A stretch of DNA of 64,000 bases from Salinibacterium sp. ZJ70 (GTDB taxonomy: Bacteria > Actinomycetota > Actinomycetes > Actinomycetales > Microbacteriaceae): contig NZ_CP061770.1 in the NCBI RefSeq assembly GCF_011751865.2, forward strand, positions 2,170,001 through 2,234,000, in the 5' to 3' direction. The position numbers and the translations under genes were made by a program. This document shows, piece by piece, positions 29,194-37,103 of the stretch (position 1 is the first letter of the stretch; every line of letters starts with the position of its first letter). Under the pieces are notes generated by a model, which had not been told where the DNA came from, ran no database searches, and worked only from the letters and a program-made list of their open reading frames with translations.

Positions 29194-30576
29194 TTAGGGT
29201 GCGGTGGCCGGGGTGACCGGGGGGGAGCTGAAGAAGACGTTCTTGGTCTCGGTGAACGCGAGTGCCGCATCCGGGCCGAGCTCGCGGCCGAGGCCCGAGC
29301 TCTTCATGCCGCCGAACGGCGTCGTGTAGCGCACCGAGGAGTTCGAGTTGACGCTGATGGTGCCCGACTCGACGCCCCGCGCCACGCGGATGCCGCGGCC
29401 GAGATCGCTCGTCCAGATCGATCCCGAGAGACCGTACACGGAGTCGTTGGCGAGCGCGATCGCATCGGCCTCGTCGTCGAACGGCAGCACCGTGACGACA
29501 GGACCGAAGACCTCCTCGGTCGCGATGCGGTCGCCGCGGCCGGCGAGCACGACGGTGGGCGCGAACCAGTATCCGGGGCCGTCGGGGGCGGTTCCGCGGA
29601 AGGCGATGTCGACGGTGTCGTCGAGGAACGCCGCCACCGAGTCGCGGTGCGCGGCCGAGACGAGCGGGCCCATCTCGGTCGCCTCATCCGCAGGCGCCCC
29701 CACCCGGAACCCCGCGACGGCAGGCTCGAGCAGTTCGAGGAACCGGTCGAGCACGCCACGCTCGACGAGCAGTCGACTGCGGGCGCAGCAGTCCTGCCCC
29801 GCGTTGTCGAAGACGGAGCCGGGCACGGAGGCCGCGGCGAGCGCGAGATCCGCATCGCCGAAGACGATCGTGGCGCTCTTGCCGCCGAGCTCGAGCGTCG
29901 AGGGCTTCAGGCGCTCGGCGCACCCAGCCGCGACGCGCGCTCCCACCTCGGTCGACCCCGTGAAGACGACCTTGCCGACGTGCGGGTGCGTCACGAAGCG
30001 CTCCCCCACGACCGAACCCCGACCGGGCAGCACCTGGAACAGGTCCTCGGGCAGACCGGATTCGCGCGCGAGCTCCCCCAGGCGGATCGCGGTGAGCGGG
30101 GTCCAGTCGGCGGGCTTCAGCAGCACGGCGTTGCCGGCGGCGAGCGCGGGCGCGAACCCCCACGACGCGATCGTCATGGGGAAGTTCCACGGCACGATGA
30201 CGCCGACGACGCCGATGGGTTCGTGGAACGTCACATCGATGCCGCCCGCGACGGGAATCTGCTGCCCGATGAGCCGCTCGGGCGCACCCGCGTAGTACTC
30301 GAGCACGTCGCGCACGTGCCCCGCCTCCCAGCGGGCTGAGGTGATCGGATGGCCGGAGTTGCGCACCTCGAGCTGCGCGAGCTCCTCGACGTGGTCGCCC
30401 ACGACATCCGCGAAGCGGCGCAGCGCGCGTGCGCGATCGACCGGGGCGAGCGCCGCCCAGCCGCGCTGCGCACGTCTCGCGCGGTCGATGGCCGCATCGA
30501 CCTCCTCGAGGCTCGTGTGCGCGATCTCTCCGATGACCTCCTCGGTCGCCGGATCGATGAGCGTCGTGCTCGACAT
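29194..30576 (-). CDS. aldehyde dehydrogenase (NAD-dependent, gamma-glutamyl aldehyde type)
   Basis: A 460-residue aldehyde dehydrogenase that would oxidise an aldehyde to a carboxylate. Present are PWNFPMTIASWGFAPAL, the cofactor segment FTGSTEVGARVA, the catalytic Glu in LELGGKSA and the nucleophilic Cys in DNAGQDCCARSR; PFGGMKSSGLGRELG near the end is typical. Its ATG overlaps the stop of the upstream hydrolase by one base (TGATG), so it is tightly coupled. It is the counterpart of PuuC in the putrescine pathway and of the aldehyde dehydrogenase beside glnA4-type genes. It is slightly shorter (460 residues) than the usual ~490. Confidence 0.88.
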   Translation of the reverse strand: MSSTTLIDPATEEVIGEIAHTSLEEVDAAIDRARRAQRGWAALAPVDRARALRRFADVVGDHVEELAQLEVRNSGHPITSARWEAGHVRDVLEYYAGAPERLIGQQIPVAGGIDVTFHEPIGVVGVIVPWNFPMTIASWGFAPALAAGNAVLLKPADWTPLTAIRLGELARESGLPEDLFQVLPGRGSVVGERFVTHPHVGKVVFTGSTEVGARVAAGCAERLKPSTLELGGKSATIVFGDADLALAAASVPGSVFDNAGQDCCARSRLLVERGVLDRFLELLEPAVAGFRVGAPADEATEMGPLVSAAHRDSVAAFLDDTVDIAFRGTAPDGPGYWFAPTVVLAGRGDRIATEEVFGPVVTVLPFDDEADAIALANDSVYGLSGSIWTSDLGRGIRVARGVESGTISVNSNSSVRYTTPFGGMKSSGLGRELGPDAALAFTETKNVFFSSPPVTPATAP

Positions 30577-31334
30577 CACATCCCCCTGTTCGACGCACGG
30601 TAGTCGCGCGCGGCATCGACGAGTCCGGCGAACAGCCGCGCATCCACCTCGGCGTCCTCCTCGGGGTGCCACTGCACGGCGACCCCGAAGTCGGCGCCCG
30701 CGAGCTCGACCGCCTGCACGATGCCGTCATCGCTCCGGGCGGTCACGACGAGACCGTCACCGAGCTCGTCGATCGCCTGGTGGTGGTAGCTCTTCACCGC
30801 GACGATCTCATCGGCCACCAGTTCGGCGAGCTTCGTGCCCGACTCGATGCCCACCTCGTTGACGGCGAACACGCCTCCGCCCACGTTGTAGCGCGTACTG
30901 CCCACGACATCCGGAAGGTGCTGGATGAGGCTGCCACCGCGCGCGACGTTGAGCAGCTGCAGCCCGCGGCAGATGCCGAAGAACGGCAGCCCGCGTTCGA
31001 TCGCCTCGGTGAGAAGCGCCTCCTCCCACGCATCACGGTCGCGCCGCGGCTCATCGGTGGCGGGGTGGGGTTCTTGCCCGTAGCGTGCCGGCTCGACGTC
31101 TTTGCCCCCCGTGAGAATGAGACCGTCGAGTCCGTCGAGCACCCGCGCCGCGGTGTGCTCGTCGACGGGCTGCGGCGGCAGCAGCACCGCGATGCCGCCA
31201 GCGCGCGTGACCGCCTGGAAGTACTGCGCCGGCAGGAACGACGCCTGTGTGATCCACACCCCCTGCTGGGCGGCCTCGAGGTAGGTCGTCAGCCCGATGA
31301 TCGGCGCGCCGGATGCGGAGTCAGAAGCGCTCAA
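30576..31334 (-). CDS. gamma-glutamyl hydrolase, class I glutamine amidotransferase-like (PuuD family)
   Basis: A 252-residue C26-type hydrolase that cleaves gamma-glutamyl amides. The catalytic triad is visible: nucleophile Cys122 in FFGICRGLQLLNV, and His223 and Glu225 in VAVQWHPEED. GLILTGGKDVEPARYGQE is the family loop, and VKSYHHQAIDELG is typical of PuuD. PuuD hydrolyses gamma-glutamyl-GABA; in this cluster the inferred substrate is gamma-glutamylglycine, giving glutamate and glycine. Its start overlaps the end of the upstream ligase gene by 14 bases. Confidence 0.88.
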   Translation of the reverse strand: MSASDSASGAPIIGLTTYLEAAQQGVWITQASFLPAQYFQAVTRAGGIAVLLPPQPVDEHTAARVLDGLDGLILTGGKDVEPARYGQEPHPATDEPRRDRDAWEEALLTEAIERGLPFFGICRGLQLLNVARGGSLIQHLPDVVGSTRYNVGGGVFAVNEVGIESGTKLAELVADEIVAVKSYHHQAIDELGDGLVVTARSDDGIVQAVELAGADFGVAVQWHPEEDAEVDARLFAGLVDAARDYRASNRGM

Positions 31335-32685
31335 AGCTGCGGATCCTCTCCCAGTCGGTCACGGCCGCATCGAACGCCGCGATCTCGATCCCGGCGTTGT
31401 TGAGGTAGTGCTCGACGACGTCAGCGCCGAACGCGTCACGCGCCACGACCGAACTCTCGAACAGCTCGGCCGCGTCCCGCAGCGACGCGGGCACCCGCGG
31501 CGCCCCTGAGGTGTAGGCGTTGCCCGCGAGCATCGGTTCGAGCTCGAGCTCATGCTCGATGCCGTAGAGGCCCCCCGCGATGATCGCGGCGACCGCGAGA
31601 TACGGGTTCACATCGCCGCCCGGCACACGGTTCTCGACACGCAGCGAGGGTCCGTGTCCGACGACGCGCAGCGCGCAGGTGCGGTTGTCGATCCCCCACG
31701 CGATGGCCGTCGGCGCGAAGCTGCCCGCGACGAAGCGCTTGTACGAATTGATGGTGGGCGCCGAGAAGAGCGTGAGCTCGCGCATCGTCGCGAGGATGCC
31801 CGCGATCCAGTGCTCCATGAGCGGCGAGAACCCGTGTGCGCCATCGCCCGCCATGACGGGTGCGCCATCGGCGTCGCGCAGCGACAGGTGGATGTGGCAC
31901 GAGTTGCCTTCGCGCTCGTCGAACTTCGCCATGAAGGTGAGCGCCTTGCCGTGCGCGTCGGCGATCTCCTTCGCCCCGTTCTTGTAGATCGTGTGGTTGT
32001 CGCACGTTGCGAGCGCCTCGGTGAAGCGGAAGGCGATCTCCTGCTGACCGAGGTTGCACTCGCCTTTGACTCCTTCGCAGTACATGCCCGCGCCGTCCAT
32101 GCCGAGGCGGATGTCTCGCATCAGCGGCTCCATCCGCGTGGAAGCGAGGATCGCGTAGTCGATGTTGTAGTCGGATGCGGGGGTCAGGTCGCGGTAGCCC
32201 TTGCGCCACGCCTCGCGGTAGCCGTCGTCGAACACGATGAACTCGAGCTCGGTGCCGACGAAGGCGGTGAGCCCGCGTTCGGCGAGCCGGTCGAGCTGCG
32301 CCTGCAGGATCGCGCGCGGGCTCTGCCGGATGGGTGTGCCGTCGACCATGGTGAGCTCAGCCATCACGAGGGCGGTGCCCGGCTGCCACGGGATGACCCG
32401 CAGCGAGTCGAAGTCGGGGCGCAGCACCATGTCGCCGTAGCCGGTCTCCCAGCTGGAGAGCCGGTAGCCGTCGACGGTGTTCATCTCGACGTCGACGGCG
32501 AGCAGGTAGTTGCACGCTTCGGCACCGTGCTCGACGACTTCCTCGAGGAACAGCCTCGCCGAGACGCGTTTGCCGATGAGGCGGCCCTGCATGTCGGGGA
32601 ACGCCACGATGACGGTGTCGATCGCCTGCGTCTGGATGCGGGTCTCGAGCTCGTCGAGGTCGAGGTTGCCGGAGCGCACTGCCAT
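31321..32685 (-). CDS. glutamine synthetase-like gamma-glutamyl amine ligase (GlnA3/GlnA4/PuuA type)
   Basis: A 454-residue member of the glutamine synthetase superfamily. The N-terminal beta-grasp region has FPDMQGRLIGKR, and the catalytic domain has TELEFIVFD, GECNLGQQEI, GNSCHIHLSL, NSYKRFV and VENRVPGGDVNPYLA with metal and ATP ligands. The adenylylation motif of true GlnA (NLYELP) is not present at the corresponding place. In actinobacteria such paralogues ligate glutamate to amines: GlnA3 acts on polyamines and GlnA4 of Streptomyces on ethanolamine. The neighbouring ethanolamine-type permease and SDR favour the GlnA4 role. It is the first gene of its operon, divergent from the permease. 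Confidence 0.88.
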   Translation of the reverse strand: MAVRSGNLDLDELETRIQTQAIDTVIVAFPDMQGRLIGKRVSARLFLEEVVEHGAEACNYLLAVDVEMNTVDGYRLSSWETGYGDMVLRPDFDSLRVIPWQPGTALVMAELTMVDGTPIRQSPRAILQAQLDRLAERGLTAFVGTELEFIVFDDGYREAWRKGYRDLTPASDYNIDYAILASTRMEPLMRDIRLGMDGAGMYCEGVKGECNLGQQEIAFRFTEALATCDNHTIYKNGAKEIADAHGKALTFMAKFDEREGNSCHIHLSLRDADGAPVMAGDGAHGFSPLMEHWIAGILATMRELTLFSAPTINSYKRFVAGSFAPTAIAWGIDNRTCALRVVGHGPSLRVENRVPGGDVNPYLAVAAIIAGGLYGIEHELELEPMLAGNAYTSGAPRVPASLRDAAELFESSVVARDAFGADVVEHYLNNAGIEIAAFDAAVTDWERIRSFERF

Positions 32686-32743
32686 GTGTGTTCCCTTCCG
32701 CCAGCCGACCGAATGTCGACCATTGAAACCTCAGTCGCGCTCG

Positions 32744-32796
32744 GGTACCCCCGGACGGAGCGAAGTCATTGACCCTAAAGGTAGACAGCAGGTACC
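32744..32796. promoter_or_regulatory. two GGTACC sites in the divergent control region of the gamma-glutamyl cluster
   Basis: The 190-base gap between the divergent ligase and permease genes contains GGTACC at 32744-32749 and again at 32791-32796, plus a GGTA half-site at 32780. The second overlaps a possible plus-strand promoter TTGACC (32769-32774) followed 18 bases later by TACCAA, a weak -10. These could be operator sites for the GntR/FadR regulator. The evidence is only position and repetition. Confidence 0.3.
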
Positions 32797-32875
32797 AATA
32801 AGCGCCATCCTATCCCCCAAAGCGAGCACACGGCAGTGCCGTGGAACCCCGCACCCCCCAGCGGAAGGACCGTAG

Positions 32876-34426
32876 ATGTCTGAGCAGAAGAAGGTCGGTG
32901 GCGTCACCTACACCACCGCCGAGTCCGACTACTTCGAGAAGCGCCGACTCACCCGGTCGGCGGGCATCTGGGGGCTGTGGGGTCTCGCTGTCGCCGCCGT
33001 CATCTCGGGAGACTTCTCGGGATGGAACTTCGGCATCGACTTCGCCGGCTTCGGCGGCATGCTCATCGCCTTCGCGATCCTCGTGGTCATGTACTACGGG
33101 ATGATCTTCTCGATCGGCGAGATGGCCTCCGCGATGCCGCACACGGGAGGCGCCTACTCGTTCGCACGAAGCGCGATGGGCCCCTGGGGCGGCCTCATCA
33201 CGGGTCTCGCCGAGACGATCGAATACGTCGCCACGACGGCCGTCATCGTGTTCTTCTCCGCCCAGTACGCCAACTTCATCACCGCCGAGCTGCTGAACTT
33301 CGACCTCAGCGGCAGCATGTGGATCTGGTGGATCGTGCTGTACCTCGTGTTCATCGCACTCAACGCAGCCGGCTCGGCGATCTCGTTCCGCTTCGCGATC
33401 ATCGTCTCGATCATCTCGATCGGCATCATCCTCGTGTTCTCGCTCATGGCGGCGTTCTCGGGCGCCTTCAGCTGGGATTCGCTCTGGAACATCGAGCCCG
33501 ATCCCGCTGTGGCCGGCTCGTCGACGTTCCTCCCGAATGGTCCGCTGCCGATCCTCTTCGCCCTGCCGTTCGCCATGTGGTTCTTCCTCGGCATCGAGGA
33601 GCTGCCGCTCGCCGCCGAGGAAGCGCATGATCCCGTGAAGGACATCCCGCGCGCCGGATTCTGGGCACGCGGCACACTCATCGTCACCGGGCTGCTCGTG
33701 CTGTTCCTCAACACGGGCGTCATCGGCGCCGAGGCGATGGGGGTGTCGGTCGAACCGCTGCTCGACGGGTTCCGGGCGATCGTCGGCGACACATGGGCCG
33801 CGGTGCTCGCGCTCTTCGCACTCATCGGACTGCTCGCCTCGCTGCAGGGCATCATGTTCGCCTACGGACGCAACATGTACTCGCTCTCGCGGGCGGGCTA
33901 CTACCCCAAGTTCTTCTCGCTCACCGGAGCACGGAAGACCCCATGGGTGGCGCTCGTCGTGGGGGCCGTCATCGGGTTCGTCGCCCTCGTCGTGCTCGAC
34001 ATCGTGAGCCAGCTGAGCGCCGACGCCGGTGCTGTCGTCGGCGCGATCGTGCTGAACATCGCGGTGTGGGGCGCCGTGCTCGCCTACCTGCTGCAGATGA
34101 TCTCGTTCATCATCCTGCGGCGGCGCTACCCCCAGGCGAAGCGCCCGTACGTGAGCCCGTGGGGTGTGCCCGGCGCCGCCATCGCCGCTGGCATCTCGGC
34201 GCTCATCTTCGTGGGCTTCCTGCTCAACGAGGCGTTCCAGCCGGCGATCATCGCGATCGCGATCGTCTACATCCTCATCCTGCTCGGGTTCGCCCTGTGG
34301 GGACGCAATCGTCTCGTGCTCTCGCCGGAGGAGGAGTACGCCCTCTCGGGAGGACTCCACGGCGACCCGCAGAAGGAGGGCTACGACGCGATGGAGCGCG
34401 AGGTGTTCGGCAGCGATCGCCCCTGA
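32876..34426 (+). CDS. APC-superfamily amine permease, ethanolamine permease type
   Basis: A 516-residue amino acid/polyamine/organocation transporter with about twelve spans. The first span region reads VAAVISGDFSGWNFGIDFAG, followed by PHTGGAYSFARSAMGPWGG and, in the middle, FAMWFFLGIEELPLAAEEA. These segments match the ethanolamine permease group (Eat/TIGR00908) better than putrescine importers. A soluble C-terminal tail of ~45 residues ends the protein. It is divergent from the gamma-glutamyl operon and is probably co-regulated with it, importing the amine. It has a shared terminator with the next gene. Confidence 0.85.
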   Translation: MSEQKKVGGVTYTTAESDYFEKRRLTRSAGIWGLWGLAVAAVISGDFSGWNFGIDFAGFGGMLIAFAILVVMYYGMIFSIGEMASAMPHTGGAYSFARSAMGPWGGLITGLAETIEYVATTAVIVFFSAQYANFITAELLNFDLSGSMWIWWIVLYLVFIALNAAGSAISFRFAIIVSIISIGIILVFSLMAAFSGAFSWDSLWNIEPDPAVAGSSTFLPNGPLPILFALPFAMWFFLGIEELPLAAEEAHDPVKDIPRAGFWARGTLIVTGLLVLFLNTGVIGAEAMGVSVEPLLDGFRAIVGDTWAAVLALFALIGLLASLQGIMFAYGRNMYSLSRAGYYPKFFSLTGARKTPWVALVVGAVIGFVALVVLDIVSQLSADAGAVVGAIVLNIAVWGAVLAYLLQMISFIILRRRYPQAKRPYVSPWGVPGAAIAAGISALIFVGFLLNEAFQPAIIAIAIVYILILLGFALWGRNRLVLSPEEEYALSGGLHGDPQKEGYDAMEREVFGSDRP

Positions 34427-34437
34427 TCCGCGCAGAC

Positions 34438-34474
34438 GGTGCGGCCCGACCTCGGATGAGGTGCGGGCCGCACC
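34438..34474. terminator. bidirectional hairpin terminator
   Basis: Arms GGTGCGGCCCGACCTC (34438-34453) and GAGGTGCGGGCCGCACC (34458-34474) with one bulged base and a GGAT loop, between the permease stop (34426) and the oxidase stop (34481). Confidence 0.7.
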
Positions 34475-34480
34475 CCGTCG

Positions 34481-35812
34481 TCAGAGCGCGATGTTGTGGT
34501 TGCGCGCGAGCACGTTGTCCGGATCGAACGCGCGCTTCACCGCGCGCAGGCGTTCGAGGGTCGCGGGCGGGTAGATGAGCCCCAGATGCTCGGGCTCGGC
34601 GTGCTCGACGAAGTTGCCGTAGGTGCTCGTGACGCGCGCAGCCACCGGCTCCCACGGTGCACCCGCAGCGAACACGGTGTCATCGTCCGCATCCGGCGAC
34701 AGCATCACGACGCGGAACAGTATCGCCTCGCGATCGCGCACCGCGAACGCCGTCGCCTCTGCGGGCACCCGGGAGAAGGCTCCGCCCAGATAGCGCACCG
34801 AGGCGACCGTCGGGGCAGGGAAGCCCGCGACTGCGGCGACGTAGTCGTCGATCGTCTCATCGTCGAGGTCGACGAAGCCGTGCCCGCCGACCATCCGCAC
34901 CGGCGGTGGCGCCATCGCCTCCGCCACGAGCTCGGCGTACGGCCTCCTCGCGATGTCCGAGGAGAGGACCCCCGGAAGCTCCAGCAACGGAGCGATGAGC
35001 GCGAGACCCTGATCCTCATCATCGGTCGCGGCGCACACGAGCAGCTGGGCGCTCGGCTCCTCCCCTGGCCCCATCGGCGGCAGCGCGAGGAACGTCGTCG
35101 TGAGCTCGTCGGGAGCGGCGCGCATCACATCGCGCCAGGCGCGCAGCAGCTGACCCAGATCCGAGAGGGCCAGCTGGATGCTGCCGCCGACGACCGCAGG
35201 AAGCCGCACCGCGCGGAAGGTGAAATGGGTCGCGATGCCGAAGTTGCCTCCGCCGCCTCGCAGCGCCCAGAACAGCTCGGGCTCGGAGTCCGCAGACGCC
35301 ATGAGCTCGCGCCCATCCACCGTGACGAGCTCCACGGATTCCAGGGAATCGATCGTGAGCCCCACCGAGCGCAGCAGCCATCCCATGCCGCCGCCGAGCG
35401 CAAGTCCGCCCACCCCCACATCGCGGGTGTCGCCCGAGGTGACGACGAGCCCGTGGGGCTCGAGAGTCTCGGCGACCTCGCCCCACGTGGCGCCTGTGCC
35501 CACGCGCACCGTGCCGCCCTGGCGCACCTCGATGTCACGGAACTCCCGCATATCGATCACGAGGCCTCCGGGATTCGGGAACGCATTCGCACCGTGCCCG
35601 CCGCTGCGCACCGAGACGCCGAGCCCGTTCTCCCGGGCGATCGCGAGGGCCTCGCGGATCTGCTGGGCGCTCGTCGGCCGCACGATGATCGCCGGGGCGC
35701 CCGCCCCCGCGTAGGCGGTGCGGAGCTCCTCGAACTCCTCGTCACCGGGGAGCAGGACGACGGCATCCGTCGACGCGCGCGCGGATGCGAGGTCGGAGAC
35801 GTGCTCGGTCAT
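34481..35812 (-). CDS. FAD-linked oxidase, berberine-bridge enzyme-like
   Basis: A 443-residue VAO/PCMH-type flavoprotein. The FAD domain spans about residues 35-215, with the covalent-FAD histidine His73 in SVRSGGHGANAF and GDTRDVGVGGLALGGGMGW contacting the cofactor. The C-terminal BBE domain ends IYPPATLERLRAVKRAFDPD followed by NVLARNHNI. In bicovalent relatives a cysteine precedes the 'VGVGG' loop; here that region reads GDTRDVGVGG without cysteine, so the FAD is probably bound through histidine only. The substrate (sugar, alkaloid or secondary metabolite alcohol) is unknown. It is not obviously part of the neighbouring catabolic cluster, being separated by a terminator. Confidence 0.85.
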   Translation of the reverse strand: MTEHVSDLASARASTDAVVLLPGDEEFEELRTAYAGAGAPAIIVRPTSAQQIREALAIARENGLGVSVRSGGHGANAFPNPGGLVIDMREFRDIEVRQGGTVRVGTGATWGEVAETLEPHGLVVTSGDTRDVGVGGLALGGGMGWLLRSVGLTIDSLESVELVTVDGRELMASADSEPELFWALRGGGGNFGIATHFTFRAVRLPAVVGGSIQLALSDLGQLLRAWRDVMRAAPDELTTTFLALPPMGPGEEPSAQLLVCAATDDEDQGLALIAPLLELPGVLSSDIARRPYAELVAEAMAPPPVRMVGGHGFVDLDDETIDDYVAAVAGFPAPTVASVRYLGGAFSRVPAEATAFAVRDREAILFRVVMLSPDADDDTVFAAGAPWEPVAARVTSTYGNFVEHAEPEHLGLIYPPATLERLRAVKRAFDPDNVLARNHNIAL

Positions 35813-35885
35813 CGGGGGCTCCTCACGTGATGATGGCGACAGCGTAGGACTCGCATCCGACGCCGTCCACCACGAGAGGCGAACC

Positions 35886-36536
35886 TCAGACGCCCAGGTA
35901 GCGCCCCGGCTTGTGGTTGAGCACGAGGCTGCCGTTGAGCACGACCGCACCGAGCACGCTCAGCAGCACGAGGGAGGGCTCGACGACGAAGAGCGACGTG
36001 GCGACGACGAGCCCGTCGAGGATCATGAGCGTGTAGCCGGCGCTGAAGCCGGTGCGCTCCTGCACCACGAGCGCTGCGATGTTGAAGCCGCCGAGGCTCG
36101 CCCGGTGACGGAAGATCACGACGACGCCCACACCCACGAGCAGGTTCGCGAGGATCGCCGCGAAGACGGGGTTCAGGTCGAGGTCGCCGATGAAGCCCGG
36201 CAGCCCGTAGAGCCAGGCGAGGGCAGACACGGCACTCACGACGAGAGCGGTCCGGAGTGTGAAATCCCATCCCTTGCGACGGACCGCCAGAACGAAGAAC
36301 GGCAGATTCACGAGCACGAAGAGCAGCGGATACGGGATGCCGGTCGCGTAGCCGATGAGCAGTGCGAGCCCTGCCGTGCCGCCCGTCACGAGGTTGCCGG
36401 AGTGCAGCAGGAAGAGCCCGAGGGAGACGAGCACCGTGCCGGTCGCGAGCCCCACGATGTCCTCGAGCACCGTGTGCCGCTGCGGTGCCGGAGCGGGGCT
36501 CGCCGTCGCGGGAGCCTGCGGGGGGTGGGTGGTCAC
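35886..36536 (-). CDS. YitT-family membrane protein
   Basis: A 216-residue YitT/YczE-type membrane protein with five or six spans. It begins with a Pro/Ala-rich cytoplasmic tail (residues 1-22), followed by VSLGLFLLHSGNLVTGGTAG, the start of the family domain. The long C-terminal DUF2179 domain found in many YitT proteins is absent. Function is unknown. It is divergent from the Lrp-type regulator at 36627, with a dyad between them, suggesting that the regulator controls it. Confidence 0.75.
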   Translation of the reverse strand: MTTHPPQAPATASPAPAPQRHTVLEDIVGLATGTVLVSLGLFLLHSGNLVTGGTAGLALLIGYATGIPYPLLFVLVNLPFFVLAVRRKGWDFTLRTALVVSAVSALAWLYGLPGFIGDLDLNPVFAAILANLLVGVGVVVIFRHRASLGGFNIAALVVQERTGFSAGYTLMILDGLVVATSLFVVEPSLVLLSVLGAVVLNGSLVLNHKPGRYLGV

Positions 36537-36560
36537 CGTCTGATGCTCACTCGATCAGGC

Positions 36561-36597
36561 ATTACGCGCAAATGTGCCCGCGCGCACTGCGCATAAT
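36561..36597. promoter_or_regulatory. dyad in the YitT / Lrp intergenic region
   Basis: ATTACGCGCA (36561-36570) and TGCGCATAAT (36588-36597) form an inverted repeat with nine of ten matches; GTGC (36574-36577) and GCAC (36584-36587) form an inner dyad. It lies between the divergent starts at 36536 and 36627. Lrp/AsnC proteins commonly bind A/T-edged dyads near their own promoters. Binding here is inferred. Confidence 0.4.
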
Positions 36598-36626
36598 GCA
36601 CAATGAGACGAAGGTTTGGAGACATC

Positions 36627-37103
36627 GTGACCAGTCAGATCATTCTCGACGCCACCGACGCTCGCATTCTCGCCGCGCTCGACGACGATCCGCACGCCAC
36701 CGTCCTCGGACTCTCCCGCTCCCTCGGCCTCGCCCGCAACACGGTGCACGCACGACTGCGGCGCCTCGAGTCAGGCGACGCCCTCGGCCCCGTGACGCGA
36801 CGCGTGCGACCTTCAGCCCTCGGCTATCCGCTCGTCGCGTTCATCGAGATCGAGATCAGCCAGGGCACGATGCGCGACGCCTACAGCGCGATCGGCGCGA
36901 TCCCCGAGGTCGTCGAGGCCCACGCGACCACGGGCGGCGCCGACCTGCTGATCAAGGTCCTCGCTCGCGACACCGCCGATCTGCACCGGCTCACGAACAT
37001 GCTCCTCGACATCCCGGGCGTGCAGCGCACGAACACCGCGGTCTCGCTCGACGAGGTCATCCCGCCGCGACTCGCGCCGCTTCTCGACCGCCTCAGCGAG
37101 TGA
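36627..37103 (+). CDS. Lrp/AsnC-family transcriptional regulator
   Basis: A 158-residue regulator. The N-terminal helix-turn-helix (about residues 8-55: DATDARILAALDDDPHATVL, then GLARNTVHARLRRLE) precedes a RAM/ACT-like effector domain (about 65-150: YPLVAFIEIEISQGTM, TGGADLLIKVLARD). The GTG start at 36627 is chosen because GGTTTGGAG lies just before it; an ATG at 36603 would place that ribosome site inside the gene. It probably responds to an amino acid and may regulate the divergent YitT gene. Its end overlaps the end of the convergent lacI-type gene by 11 bases. Confidence 0.88.
   Translation: MTSQIILDATDARILAALDDDPHATVLGLSRSLGLARNTVHARLRRLESGDALGPVTRRVRPSALGYPLVAFIEIEISQGTMRDAYSAIGAIPEVVEAHATTGGADLLIKVLARDTADLHRLTNMLLDIPGVQRTNTAVSLDEVIPPRLAPLLDRLSE

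Noticed and set aside
27650..34426. Reading the amine cluster as a standard putrescine (Puu) pathway
   Set aside because: There is no PuuB-type flavin oxidase and the permease resembles ethanolamine carriers. Putrescine remains a possible alternative substrate but is not the better fit.
36603..36626. Upstream ATG as start of the Lrp-type regulator
   Set aside because: The only good ribosome site (GGTTTGGAG) lies downstream of this ATG and suits the GTG at 36627.
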